This document shows, in pieces, positions 32,852-44,300 of a DNA stretch of 64,000 bases. The stretch's first letter is position 1. The number at the start of each line of letters is the position of its first letter. The position numbers and the translations under genes are program-made. The notes below the pieces were generated by a model. The model saw nothing but the letters and a program-made list of their open reading frames with translations. It had not been told where the DNA came from and did no database searches. Origin of the DNA: Mariluticola halotolerans (GTDB taxonomy: Bacteria; Pseudomonadota; Alphaproteobacteria; Rhizobiales; Devosiaceae); the NCBI RefSeq assembly GCF_021611515.1, contig NZ_CP090960.1, positions 1,488,001 through 1,552,000 of the forward strand, read 5' to 3'.

Positions 32852-35092
32852 ATGACGGTCGACAAGAGTTCAGATAACGCCCCCCGGGAACTGCAAGCCG
32901 AAGGCGTTGAAGCGCCGGTACGTGCTGCGACACCACAGGTAACGCCTGATACGCCGCCGGCACCTGAGGCCAAATCCGACCCCCTTTTTGTCACCCTTCA
33001 ATATCTTGCCCGCCGTTGGGGCCGCCCGATATCGCGGGATGTGCTGGTTGCCGGGTTGCCACTGGAAGACGGCAAACTGACCATGGCCCTGCTCCCGCGC
33101 GCACTTGAGCGGATCGGGCTTCTCGCAAGGGAACAACAGGCAGTGTTGCGCGACCTGGCTGATTTTGACATGCCGGCGCTTGTTGCGAGTGAAGCCGGGC
33201 AATTGCTTGTGATCATCGGCCGGACGGGGCCGGATGCCCTCAAATGCTTCAATCCTCATACCGGCAAAGAGCAGGTCATTCAAACCGATGACGGGGAATG
33301 GCGTAACCGGCACAAGCTGATGATCATCAAACCTGCGCCCGGCGGTCGGGCCCAGGCTTTTGACGGGATTGACCGGGGGGCCGTTAAACAGCGGCACTGG
33401 CTGCGCGCGGCACTGGCCGGGCACGAGAAAAGCCTCACAATGGTGATGCTGGCGGCGACATTCATCAACGTATTCGCGGTGGCCATGCCATTGTTCACGC
33501 TGAATGTTTATGACCGCGTGCTGCCGAACAAGGCGGTCTCAACACTCTGGGTTCTGGCGATTGGCCTGTTGACCGTTTTCGTATTCGATTTTTTGCTCAA
33601 GGTCGCTCGCGGCGCGATTATCGACTATGCGGGGCGCCGCATTGATTTCCGGCTCTCGGCCACCTTGTTTGACCGGGTCATCAACAGCACGGTTTCCGCG
33701 CGGCCAAGCTCTACCGGCGCATTTGTGAACCGCATCGTCCAGTATGAAGTGCTGCGCGACTTCTTCACCTCCCACACAGTGGTCATGTTTATCGACATCC
33801 TGTTTATGGGCGTTTTTGTTTATGTCATTGCCTCGCTGATTGGATGGGTGGTTATCTTCCCGGTGCTGGGCGCATTGATCGCCATTGTCGCAACCATTCT
33901 TATCGGCATGCGCTCGGGAGCCGCGGTCAAATCGGCATTGCAGGAATCCTCAAGCCGCAATGCCATTCTGGTGGAAGCGCTTTCGGCAACGCAAACGGTC
34001 AAGGCCACGCGGTCGGAAGGCCAGTTTCAGCGGAAATGGGAGGCCACCATCCTGGCCTCGTCCGACACCCAGAGCAAGATCAAATGGTATCAATCCTTGG
34101 CCGGGCAGATCACCGGAATCGTCAGCCAGATTTCCACCGTGGGCATTATCATCGGCGGCACCTACAGCTTTTCCGAGGGCAATATCACCATGGGTGCGAT
34201 TATCGCCTCAATGATGCTGTCCTCGCGGATCATTGCGCCAATCGGCCAGATTTCTGCGGCATTGCTGCGCACACGGTCGGCAATCGAGGCCTACCAGTCG
34301 CTCGATGAAATCATGCAATTGCCTGACGAACGCACCGTACGCAGCAATTTTGTAACCCGTGAGATTTCCGCTGGTAATATCGACTTCCAGAAAGTGCGGT
34401 TTGCCTATCCCGGCATCGAACATTATGTGCTCGACCAGATTTCGTTTTCGATCAAGGCGGGCGAAAAGGTCGGCATTATCGGGCGTATCGGCTCTGGAAA
34501 AACCACACTCGGCCGCCTCATGGTCAATTTCTATGAAGCCAGCGAGGGCGAAATCCTCATTGATGGCGTTGCCATCAAACAATACCACCCGGCTGAACTG
34601 CGCCGTCAGGTGGGGCTGGTTTTGCAAGATCCGGAACTGTTCAACGGCACGGTGAAAGAGAACATTCTGCTGTCCGACCCCGAGGCCGACGACGCGCGCC
34701 TGTTGGAGATTGCCCGGCGCACCGGGGTTGAGGAATTTGTATCGCGGCACCCATTGGGCTTTGACATGCCGGTCGGTGAGCGCGGGGTGCTGCTATCGGG
34801 CGGGCAACGCCAGGCCATTGCGCTTGCCCGCACCATGCTGACAAATCCAAAAATCCTGTTTCTCGATGAACCTTCCAGTTCCATGGACATGGCCACAGAA
34901 CGCCAGCTCATCGGCAATCTGAGCCGCAGCCTTGCGCCCGAGCACACGGTCTTGATCGCGACACACAGGTTCAGCCTGCTTAATCTGGTCAACCGTCTGA
35001 TTGTTCTCGACAATGGGCGCATTGCGGCTGACGGGCCACGCGACGCCGTGCTGGCCCAGTTGCGCGCTGCCGGCGGCGGAGACGCACAATGA
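32852..35092 (+). CDS. Type I secretion ABC permease/ATPase, LapB-like
   Basis: 746 residues. An N-terminal C39-peptidase-like domain (about 45-170) seems to lack the catalytic Cys, as in adhesin and RTX exporters. Six membrane helices follow (about 195-470), then an ATPase domain with Walker A 'GRIGSGKTTLGRL', signature 'LSGGQRQAIALARTM', Walker B 'KILFLDEPSSSMD' and switch His 'ATHRFSLL'. It powers export of the RTX adhesin through the HlyD/TolC conduit. The stop overlaps the adaptor gene by 4 bp. Confidence 0.93.
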   Translation: MTVDKSSDNAPRELQAEGVEAPVRAATPQVTPDTPPAPEAKSDPLFVTLQYLARRWGRPISRDVLVAGLPLEDGKLTMALLPRALERIGLLAREQQAVLRDLADFDMPALVASEAGQLLVIIGRTGPDALKCFNPHTGKEQVIQTDDGEWRNRHKLMIIKPAPGGRAQAFDGIDRGAVKQRHWLRAALAGHEKSLTMVMLAATFINVFAVAMPLFTLNVYDRVLPNKAVSTLWVLAIGLLTVFVFDFLLKVARGAIIDYAGRRIDFRLSATLFDRVINSTVSARPSSTGAFVNRIVQYEVLRDFFTSHTVVMFIDILFMGVFVYVIASLIGWVVIFPVLGALIAIVATILIGMRSGAAVKSALQESSSRNAILVEALSATQTVKATRSEGQFQRKWEATILASSDTQSKIKWYQSLAGQITGIVSQISTVGIIIGGTYSFSEGNITMGAIIASMMLSSRIIAPIGQISAALLRTRSAIEAYQSLDEIMQLPDERTVRSNFVTREISAGNIDFQKVRFAYPGIEHYVLDQISFSIKAGEKVGIIGRIGSGKTTLGRLMVNFYEASEGEILIDGVAIKQYHPAELRRQVGLVLQDPELFNGTVKENILLSDPEADDARLLEIARRTGVEEFVSRHPLGFDMPVGERGVLLSGGQRQAIALARTMLTNPKILFLDEPSSSMDMATERQLIGNLSRSLAPEHTVLIATHRFSLLNLVNRLIVLDNGRIAADGPRDAVLAQLRAAGGGDAQ

Positions 35093-36411
35093 GCGAGGAA
35101 CAGGACAACAAGGGCACGCAATTTTCGCTGGGGCCGGACCGCCCCCCGCGCCACTGGCTTTATATCATCATTATTATCTGCGCCTTTCTGGCAGCGGCAT
35201 TGCTCTGGTCATCCAACGCGCAGATCGATGAATTAAGCCGCGCTGAAGGCCGGGTGATCCCCACGACCAAGACCCAGGTCATCCAGAGCGCTGAAGCTGG
35301 CGTTGTGGCAGAAATTCTGGTGCGGACCGGACAACAGGTCAAAAAAGGCCAGCAGCTTATCCGGCTCGATGACACCACCACCACGTCGTCCGCGGGTGAG
35401 GTGGAAGCCCGTGTGCGTGCGCTTCAGGCTCAGGTCGCGCGGCTGCGTATTGAATATGAAGGCCGCTCGGCCGATGGCTATGTCTGCCCGGACGAGGTCA
35501 AGGCCGTGGCGCCAGCCGTATGTGTGAATGAGGCCAGCCTGCTTGAGGCGCGCAACCTGACCCTTGCGCAAAGCAAACTGGTTTTGCAGCAACGGGTTGA
35601 GCAAAGGCAACGCGAGCTGAACGAGGCTGAAACGAACAAGGTGCGGCTGGAAGAAGCGTTGCGTCTGTCGCAGGAAAGCCTGGCGCTGATTGAACCACTG
35701 GCTGCCAAGAAACTGGTGTCGCAGACAGAAATGATCGCCGCCCAGCGGGATTTCAGCGAGAGCATGGGGCAACGCGATGCGGTGATCCAGTCCATCGGCC
35801 GGCTGAAAGCTGCTCTTTCTGAAGCCGAATTGCAGGCACAGCAGGCCGATTTGCAGTTTCGTCAGGACGCGTTGACTGACATGACGCTGAGGCTCGCCGA
35901 ACTCTCAAGCGCTGAAGAAGCATTGCGCGGCGCCAGCGACCGGGTGAGCCGCACCGATATCCGTTCGCCGGTAGATGGTATTGTGAACGAGATCGCCGTC
36001 AATACGATTGGCGGTTTTGTTACCCCCGGCGAACGCCTGATCGATATTGTGCCGGTGGAAGACACACTGCTGATAGAAGCGCGGCTGAAACCCTCGGACG
36101 TTGCCTTTGTCTTGCCGGGCCAACCCGCCCTTATCAAGTTCACAGCCTATGACTTCTCAATTTTTGGCGGGCTTGAGGGCGAAGTTGCCAATGTTTCAGC
36201 TGACAGCATTGTCGACCCCAATACGCGGGAAGCCTATTATGTGGTGCTGATCAAAACCGGCGACTCCCTGCTCCATTACAAGAACCAGGAATTGCCGATC
36301 CTGCCCGGCATGGTGGCCACCGTCGAAATCATGACGGGCCGCAAGACCATTCTCCAGTTCCTGCTCAAGCCGATAAACAAGGCGCGGAGCGAGGCCCTTC
36401 GTGAGCGCTGA
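35089..36411 (+). CDS. HlyD-family periplasmic adaptor of a type I secretion system, LapC-like
   Basis: 440 residues. A short cytoplasmic N-terminus and one membrane helix ('WLYIIIIICAFLAAALLWSS') precede the lipoyl-like halves ('IQSAEAGVVAEILVRTGQQVKKGQQLIRLDDT' and 'RTDIRSPVDGIVNEIAVNTIGGFVTPGERLIDIVP') flanking a long coiled coil (about 140-290). The C-terminal 'AYDFSIFGGLEGEVANVSADSI...LPILPGMVATVEIMTGRKTILQFLLKPI' is diagnostic of HlyD-type adaptors. It bridges the ABC exporter and the TolC-like protein. Overlaps: 4 bp upstream, 11 bp downstream. Confidence 0.93.
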   Translation: MSEEQDNKGTQFSLGPDRPPRHWLYIIIIICAFLAAALLWSSNAQIDELSRAEGRVIPTTKTQVIQSAEAGVVAEILVRTGQQVKKGQQLIRLDDTTTTSSAGEVEARVRALQAQVARLRIEYEGRSADGYVCPDEVKAVAPAVCVNEASLLEARNLTLAQSKLVLQQRVEQRQRELNEAETNKVRLEEALRLSQESLALIEPLAAKKLVSQTEMIAAQRDFSESMGQRDAVIQSIGRLKAALSEAELQAQQADLQFRQDALTDMTLRLAELSSAEEALRGASDRVSRTDIRSPVDGIVNEIAVNTIGGFVTPGERLIDIVPVEDTLLIEARLKPSDVAFVLPGQPALIKFTAYDFSIFGGLEGEVANVSADSIVDPNTREAYYVVLIKTGDSLLHYKNQELPILPGMVATVEIMTGRKTILQFLLKPINKARSEALRER

Positions 36412-37027
36412 GGAACCCATCGACCTGGCAACCCGGCTTCTGGCGGAAGCAGATGATGATCTGACGCCGGAATTCAAGGTTATTCTGGTGGGGCAGAAGC
36501 GCTGCGGCGTGCGGCTGGAGCGGCTTTACTGGCGGCTTCTGGAAGAGATTGCGGAACGTCAGGGACAAAAGCGCTCGCGCTTTATCGCCTCAATTATTGA
36601 AACACATGGCGCGGGTGCGGCGAATATTGCCAGTGTTTTGCGGGCCGTTGTCGTCAAGGCCCAGGATGAAGAACGGCGACGGCTGGGTGCGCTGAGCACG
36701 CCGGGCCATGTCATTGGCCTTTTGCAGCAGGCACCGATCCCCGCTTTTGCCATCAACCGGCAAAAAAAGCTGTTGCAGGTCAATCCGGAATTCATCCAGC
36801 TCTTGCGTATTCTGGGCGGCAATTTAAGCGAGAATATTTCCGCCGATGTGATACAATTGACGCTGGATACGCCGACAGAAGACCTTTTTTCAGCTTTGCA
36901 GTCGTCCAGCTCAACACTTTGTAATTATAATATTCGGCTGGACACAAAGCAGCGCCGGGGCCGCACCAAGATTGTTGCTGTGCCTCCCGCGCCCTACTCG
37001 ACGCTCAACGGATATATCGTTTCTTAA
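36401..37027 (+). CDS. Ribbon-helix-helix plus PAS-like protein
   Basis: 208 residues starting with GTG (GGAGCGAGG upstream) and overlapping the adaptor gene by 11 bp. Residues about 25-66 ('FKVILVGQKRCGVRLERLYWRLLEEIAERQGQKRSRFIASII') match the RHH_4-type ribbon-helix-helix pattern of alphaproteobacteria. Residues about 107-200 ('GLLQQAPIPAFAINRQKKLLQVNPEFIQLLRILGG') look like a PAS-like sensor fold. No membrane segment is present. Its place inside a secretion/adhesin operon suggests a ligand-responsive regulator of that operon, which is inference. I do not know a characterised homologue. Confidence 0.6.
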   Translation: MSAEEPIDLATRLLAEADDDLTPEFKVILVGQKRCGVRLERLYWRLLEEIAERQGQKRSRFIASIIETHGAGAANIASVLRAVVVKAQDEERRRLGALSTPGHVIGLLQQAPIPAFAINRQKKLLQVNPEFIQLLRILGGNLSENISADVIQLTLDTPTEDLFSALQSSSSTLCNYNIRLDTKQRRGRTKIVAVPPAPYSTLNGYIVS

Positions 37028-37039
37028 TCGGATCACATC

Positions 37040-38164
37040 TTGGCCAGCACGTTCAGTTTAAAACGACCAAAGGGATTTACCGGCATTGCAGTGGCCATGC
37101 TGTTGATGCTTGTTGCCGGCTGCACATCTGGCGGCATGTTGAGCCAGAGCGCGCGCGCACCGGGAACCGAGACGCCGGCTGCAGACCAGGTTGGCGAAGG
37201 TTTGCAGGTTATCGGCATGCTGGTTGGCGATGAAGACGGCAGCCTTTCGGACGGCGTGGCCAACAGTGCCTATCGGGCCGGCAAGCTGGCAGCGACGACG
37301 CTGACAGGCACGCCGGTGACGCTGGTGATCCGCCGTTATGAGCGCAATGCCTCCTCCGTGAAAAAGGTTGCCGCTGATCTGGTGGCTGCCGGCGCAACCA
37401 TTATTATCGGCCCTGATGATGCCCAGGGTGCCGCAACACTGGCTGATCTGCTCAAGGGCAAGGAAATCCCGATATTGTCGCTTGCGCGCGGCGCTGACCC
37501 TGCGGCTGGGATTTATGCGGCCGGGCTGTCGCTGGACGAAGAAATTGCAGCAACCATTGGGGAGATGCAAAAGCGGCGCCATGGCACGATCCTGATTGTT
37601 CGCACCGGCGATAGTGCCAGCGCTGCCTATGCCAGCGCATTAAGCGCTGCTGCGGGGGCTGCCGGCATTGCGGCCTCTGAGGTGGACTTTACGGATGCCG
37701 CGGCCGGACTTGCCCAACTCCGGCAACTTGCCGCAACCGGCAAAGGCGTGCCGAACGCAGTGGTGTTTGCCACAAGCCAGGGCCGCGCCGCGCCGGTTAT
37801 CACCGAATTGCGCAATGAGGCGGCTTATGCCGCCATCGATATGGTGGGAAACAGCAGCTGGGATTTGTCACAGCATCCGCTGCCCCAGACAGGGCCGGTT
37901 TGGCACCCTTCCCTTTCCGGCAACAATCTTGCCAGCTTCAGCGAGAAGTTCTTTGCCGCGAACAGCCAGCGCCCCACCCTGCGCAGCGCGATTGCCTATG
38001 ATCTGGTGATCATGGCAGGTGCTTTGCCGCAACTGGCACCCGACGATCCCTACCATCCCGAAATTCTGGGGAATGAGCAGGGCTTCAAGGGCATGACCGG
38101 CGGTTTCCGGTTTGATGAAAACGGCGTTGCCCGGCGAATCTACGTCATTAATAACATTAAGTAA
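37040..38164 (+). CDS. LppC/penicillin-binding-protein-activator-like lipoprotein
   Basis: 374 residues. A signal peptide with lipobox ('AVAMLLMLVAGCTSGG') gives a membrane-anchored lipoprotein. The mature part is a type I periplasmic-binding-protein fold resembling LppC/LpoA ABC-binding-like proteins: 'VIGMLVGDEDGSLSDGVANSAYRAGKLAA', 'ATIIIGPDDAQGAATLADLLKGKEIPILSLARG', 'GTILIVRTGDSASAAYASALSAAAGAAG', 'GMTGGFRFDENGVARRIYVINNI'. The start is TTG at 37040, needed to include the basic n-region; its ribosome-binding site is weak. It sits between the secretion genes and the adhesin gene, an unusual location for an LpoA-like protein. Confidence 0.72.
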   Translation: MASTFSLKRPKGFTGIAVAMLLMLVAGCTSGGMLSQSARAPGTETPAADQVGEGLQVIGMLVGDEDGSLSDGVANSAYRAGKLAATTLTGTPVTLVIRRYERNASSVKKVAADLVAAGATIIIGPDDAQGAATLADLLKGKEIPILSLARGADPAAGIYAAGLSLDEEIAATIGEMQKRRHGTILIVRTGDSASAAYASALSAAAGAAGIAASEVDFTDAAAGLAQLRQLAATGKGVPNAVVFATSQGRAAPVITELRNEAAYAAIDMVGNSSWDLSQHPLPQTGPVWHPSLSGNNLASFSEKFFAANSQRPTLRSAIAYDLVIMAGALPQLAPDDPYHPEILGNEQGFKGMTGGFRFDENGVARRIYVINNIK

Positions 38165-38194
38165 CATCCCGCCTTACACACCCTATTGTTAATT

Positions 38195-38218
38195 ACGGCG
38201 GCCAAATCCGGCCGCCGT
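38195..38218 (+). terminator. GC-rich hairpin between the lipoprotein and adhesin genes
   Basis: Perfect 9-bp stem ACGGCGGCC / GGCCGCCGT with a 6-nt loop, 31 bp after the lipoprotein stop. The following TTGCTATATT lacks a clean T-run, so it may be a weak terminator, an mRNA-stabilising hairpin or an attenuator before the adhesin gene. Confidence 0.4.
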
Positions 38219-38220
38219 TG

Positions 38221-38291
38221 CTATATTCTGGTATGCATCCCTGTTAGGGTTAAGGAAGTATTGCCATGTACATGCATACATAGTTATGCAT
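38221..38291 (+). promoter_or_regulatory. Putative adhesin promoter region with three ATGCAT sites
   Basis: CTATAT-N5-TATGCATC (38221-38239) resembles a segment ahead of the TolC-like gene. ATGCAT occurs at 38233, 38272 and 38286, three times in 59 bp. TATATT at 38222-38227 would serve as a -10 box. The rest of the gap to the gene start is AT-rich and includes TTAAAT-N3-ATTTAA at 38339-38353. Confidence 0.4.
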
Positions 38292-38375
38292 TTTCTCACC
38301 TCATCCCGTTGTTTGTACGTTAAGCGGGCTATACAGAGTTAAATAATATTTAATTCTTTATATTGTGAGGATGCC

Positions 38376-41300
38376 ATGGCTATTCAGGATGATTTTGAAA
38401 CTCGCGGTGTGCCGGCTGAGTTTGGCGCTGACGAGACAATCTCCGTAGATCCCATCCAGGTTGCCCAGATCGACACCACCACGCCGACAGCGCCCGCTGG
38501 TGTCGATGCGCCCCGATTGATCGAGATCGCGCTTGAGGATGGATCGATTGCGCGGCTTCCTGCCGGCGCCGACATCTCCCGGCCACAGCTTAACGGCACC
38601 GACCTTCAGTTCGTCCAGCCGGATGGTTCTGTCATTGTGATTGCGAATGGCGCGGTACAGGGCCTGACCCTGTTCATCGGCGACATCGAAATCCCCGCAC
38701 AGACCGTTGCAGCGCTGTTCGAAACCAATGGTATTGAAACCGCTGCCGGGCCTGACGGCAATTCTGGCGCCGATGGTGCCTCGGGCAGCTTCCGTGATCC
38801 CGGCCCGCAGAGCGTTGGCGACGGCATCGATTACGGCAACCTGCTCGGCAACGAGTTTTTGAGTGACGGTGGCCCGGGCGCTTTCGAATTGCAGCAGGAA
38901 AACCTTGCGCCGGTCATTATATCGGCCATTGGTGGACGTCTTTCCGAAGAAGGCCTGAGCAATGGTATTGCCGATAATGACGGGTCTGACGATGGCAGCA
39001 ATAGCAGCATTTTGACCGGCCGGATCGTTGCATCCGACGAAGGCCCGCTGACCTTCAGCTTTGGTGTTCCCGCGGGCACATTCACCTCGGGCGGCGTGGC
39101 CATCACCTGGGTCGCGACCGGCGGCACGCTGGTGGGCAGCGCCGGTGGCGCGACCGTTTTGACGGCGACCATCAATTCGGCTGGCGAATACACAATCGTG
39201 CTGTCCGCACCGCTTGATCACCCGATCGCCAATGTCGAGGACGAACTGGCAATCAATCTGCCCGTGACCGTCACTGACACAGGCGGCCTCTCTGCCTCGA
39301 CGACGCTTGAAATCATCGTCGAGGATGACAGCCCCGTCACCTCAACGGCCGACACGGGCACTGTTGAAGATGAATCAACGGGCTTTTATCTCACCAATGA
39401 ATTTGATGGCCTGTCGGCCACGGTTTCCGACGTCTCCCTCAATATCAATTGGGGCGCCGACGATTTTGACAATGAAGCGCTGACCGGCAATGGCAACCGC
39501 TCGGTTGCGTTCACAAATGACAGTGTTGTTGTTTCGGGCGCCTTTGACACAGCGCTGACCTCTGGCGGCGAGCCCGTCTCCTACACCGTTCTCTCGACCG
39601 GCGAACTGGTTGGCTATACCGGCAGCACAGTCCCGACTGGCACCGGCGATTCCGGCGTTGTATTCTTCGCAAGCCTTTCGGACGACGCCAACGGTTCCTA
39701 TTCGTTCACACTGGTGAAGCCGCTCGACCATGAAGACGACGGCAATAATGACGAAAACGACCTGTCACTGACCTTCAACTACACCGCCACGGACAGTGAT
39801 GGTGACAGTGTTGGCGGGACGTTCACCGTCAATGTGCAGGACGATACGCCCATTGCAATCGGCACGATCATTGACCGTTATGTCGAGGAAGAAGAACTCT
39901 CTGGCGGCAATGAGGATGACGTACCCGGTGGTTTGGCTCCGGATGCCGATGGGAACTATCCGTTTGTAGGTCATCTCAATTTGACGACAGACAAGGCTGG
40001 TGCCTCCCTCAACATTCTCTGGGGTGGGGATAACGGCAACTCCAATGGCGACAGCGGCTTTACCGGCACACAGATTGCCGGCGACCGTTCGGTGGTTTTT
40101 GCAACCTCCAACAGTGTGGCACCCGTGGTCATCACCGCGGCAGAAGCTGCAGCCTTCCTCACCGTTACCGGTGGCAATGGCGGCATCAGCCTGGCTGACC
40201 TCACCTCTGGTGGTGAAAGCCTCGTTTATGCCCTGTCGAACAATGGCTCGGCTCTGACAGCCACGACAGCAAGCGGCGCGCCTGTGTTCACCGTCACGCT
40301 TTCCGATATCGCCAGCGGCTTCTACAGCTTCGATCTTGACGGGGTGCTCGATCACCCGGTCACAGGCAACAGCCCCAGCGACGAGGACGTGCTCTCCTTC
40401 AACTTCACCTTCACAGCACGTGATGGTGATGGCGACGCCACAACGGCAGGTTTCACTGTCAAAGTGATCGACGACAGCCCGGTGATTGACACGTCCTTGA
40501 TCACGACAGGTACTGTCGAGGAAGAACAATCCCAGGTTGCCGGTCCAGGCAACGAAGACAATGACGGGGTTGGTGACGCGGATTACACGAGCTATTTTCT
40601 TGGTTTCATTCCGATCTCGCATAACAACGAGACCACGCATCTGACGGGTGGTTCCCTGGGGATCCGGTGGGGCGCGGACAATGCCAATGACGGCAATGGC
40701 CAGCCCGGCGACCGTTCGGTTGCCTTCGGTCCGGATGCGATTGACAATCTTTTGGCCCAGAACCTGACATCGGATGGCAATCCGATCAGCTACAAGCTGT
40801 TCGACACGGCCGCAGGCCAGGTTCTTGTTGCCTATACAGGTACCGAACCGGCAACCCCGGGCGATGTGAACAGCTCTGATCCGGTGTTTCTTGTCGGCCT
40901 CTCCGATGCATCGACGAACGGCTCTTATGAGTTCACGCTGATCAACACGATTGATCATCAGGGCGATGTGCAGGGTGAAGACACTCTGGCTTTGAACTTC
41001 CAGTTCACCGCCACCGACAGCGATGGCGACACAAGTGCACCGGCAACCTTCAGCGTCAATGTCATCGACGATACGCCCATTGCAATCGGCACGATTTTTG
41101 ATCGTTATGTCGAGGAAGAGGCGCTTCCGGATGGCAACGAAGACACTGCACCTATCGGTGTTGAAGCCGTTGGGGCATTGTCGAACTCTGGTCCGATCAC
41201 GGATGCGATCGGGGCCTCCCTCAACATTCTCTGGGGTGGCGACGACGGCAACGCCAATGGCGACAGCGGCTTTACCGGCACACAGATTGCCGGCGACCGT

Positions 41301-44300
41301 TCGGTGGTTTTTGCAACCTCCAACAGTGCAGCACCCGTGGTCATCACCGCGGCAGAAGCTGCAGCCTTCCTCACCGTTACCGGTGGCAATGGCGGCATCA
41401 GCCTGGCTGACCTCACCTCTGGTGGTGAAAGCCTCGTTTATGCCCTGTCGAACAATGGCTCGGCTCTGACAGCCACGACAGCAAGCGGCGCGCCTGTGTT
41501 CACCGTCACGCTTTCCGATATCGCCAGCGGCTCCTACAGCTTCGATCTTGACGGGGTGCTCGATCACCCGGTCACAGGCAACAGCCCCAGCGACGAGGAC
41601 GTGCTCTCCTTCAACTTCACCTTCACAGCACGTGATGGTGATGGCGACGCCACAACGGCAGGCTTCACCGTCAAAGTGATCGACGACAGCCCGGTGATTG
41701 ACACGTCCTTGATCACGACAGGTACTGTCGAGGAAGAACAATCCCAGGTTGCCGGTCCAGGCAACGAAGACAATGACGGGGTTGGTGACGCGGATTACAC
41801 GAGCTATTTTCTTGGTTTCATTCCGATCTCGCATAACAACGAGACCACGCATCTGACGGGTGGTTCCCTGGGGATCCGGTGGGGCGCGGACAATGCCAAT
41901 GACGGCAATGGCCAGCCCGGCGACCGTTCGGTTGCCTTCGGTCCGGATGCGATTGACAATCTTTTGGCCCAGAACCTGACATCGGATGGCAATCCGATCA
42001 GCTACAAGCTGTTCGACACGGCCGCAGGCCAGGTTCTTGTTGCCTATACAGGTACCGAACCGGCAACCCCGGGCGATGTGAACAGCTCTGATCCGGTGTT
42101 TCTTGTCGGCCTCTCCGATGCATCGACGAACGGCTCTTATGAGTTCACGCTGATCAACACGATTGATCATCAGGGCGATGTGCAGGGTGAAGACACTCTG
42201 GCTTTGAACTTCCAGTTCACCGCCACCGACAGCGATGGCGACACAAGTGCACCGGCAACCTTCAGCGTCAATGTCATCGACGATACGCCCATTGCAATCG
42301 GCACGATTTTTGATCGTTATGTCGAGGAAGAGGCGCTTCCGGATGGCAACGAAGACACTGCACCTATCGGTGTTGAAGCCGTTGGGGCATTGTCGAACTC
42401 TGGTCCGATCACGGATGCGATCGGGGCCTCCCTCAACATTCTCTGGGGTGGCGACGACGGCAACGCCAATGGCGACAGCGGCTTTACCGGCACACAGATT
42501 GCCGGCGACCGTTCGGTGGTTTTTGCAACCTCCAACAGTGCAGCACCCGTGGTCATCACCGCGGCAGAAGCTGCAGCCTTCCTCACCGTTACCGGTGGCA
42601 ATGGCGGCATCAGCCTGGCTGACCTCACCTCTGGTGGTGAAAGCCTCGTTTATGCCCTGTCGAACAATGGCTCGGCTCTGACAGCCACGACAGCAAGCGG
42701 CGCGCCTGTGTTCACCGTCACGCTTTCCGATATCGCCAGCGGCTCCTACAGCTTCGATCTTGACGGGGTGCTCGATCACCCGGTCACAGGCAACAGCCCC
42801 AGCGACGAGGACGTGCTCTCCTTCAACTTCACCTTCACAGCACGTGATGGTGATGGCGACGCCACAACGGCAGGCTTCACCGTCAAAGTGATCGACGACA
42901 GCCCGGTGATTGACACGTCCTTGATCACGACAGGTACTGTCGAGGAAGAACAATCCCAGGTTGCCGGTCCAGGCAACGAAGACAATGACGGGGTTGGTGA
43001 CGCGGATTACACGAGCTATTTTCTTGGTTTCATTCCGATCTCGCATAACAACGAGACCACGCATCTGACGGGTGGTTCCCTGGGGATCCGGTGGGGCGCG
43101 GACAATGCCAATGACGGCAATGGCCAGCCCGGCGACCGTTCGGTTGCCTTCGGTCCGGATGCGATTGACAATCTTTTGGCCCAGAACCTGACATCGGATG
43201 GCAATCCGATCAGCTACAAGCTGTTCGACACGGCCGCAGGCCAGGTTCTTGTTGCCTATACAGGTACCGAACCGGCAACCCCGGGCGATGTGAACAGCTC
43301 TGATCCGGTGTTTCTTGTCGGCCTCTCCGATGCATCGACGAACGGCTCTTATGAGTTCACGCTGATCAACACGATTGATCATCAGGGCGATGTGCAGGGT
43401 GAAGACACTCTGGCTTTGAACTTCCAGTTCACCGCCACCGACAGCGATGGCGACACAAGTGCACCGGCAACCTTCAGCGTCAATGTCATCGACGATACGC
43501 CCATTGCAATCGGCACGATTTTTGATCGTTATGTCGAGGAAGAGGCGCTTCCGGATGGCAACGAAGACACTGCACCTATCGGTGTTGAAGCCGTTGGGGC
43601 ATTGTCGAACTCTGGTCCGATCACGGATGCGATCGGGGCCTCCCTCAACATTCTCTGGGGTGGCGACGACGGCAACGCCAATGGCGACAGCGGCTTTACC
43701 GGCACACAGATTGCCGGCGACCGTTCGGTGGTTTTTGCAACCTCCAACAGTGCAGCACCCGTGGTCATCACCGCGGCAGAAGCTGCAGCCTTCCTCACCG
43801 TTACCGGTGGCAATGGCGGCATCAGCCTGGCTGACCTCACCTCTGGTGGTGAAAGCCTCGTTTATGCCCTGTCGAACAATGGCTCGGCTCTGACAGCCAC
43901 GACAGCAAGCGGCGCGCCTGTGTTCACCGTCACGCTTTCCGATATCGCCAGCGGCTCCTACAGCTTCGATCTTGACGGGGTGCTCGATCACCCGGTCACA
44001 GGCAACAGCCCCAGCGACGAGGACGTGCTCTCCTTCAACTTCACCTTCACAGCACGTGATGGTGATGGCGACGCCACAACGGCAGGCTTCACCGTCAAAG
44101 TGATCGACGACAGCCCGGTGATTGACACGTCCTTGATCACGACAGGTACTGTCGAGGAAGAACAATCCCAGGTTGCCGGTCCAGGCAACGAAGACAATGA
44201 CGGGGTTGGTGACGCGGATTACACGAGCTATTTTCTTGGTTTCATTCCGATCTCGCATAACAACGAGACCACGCATCTGACGGGTGGTTCCCTGGGGATC

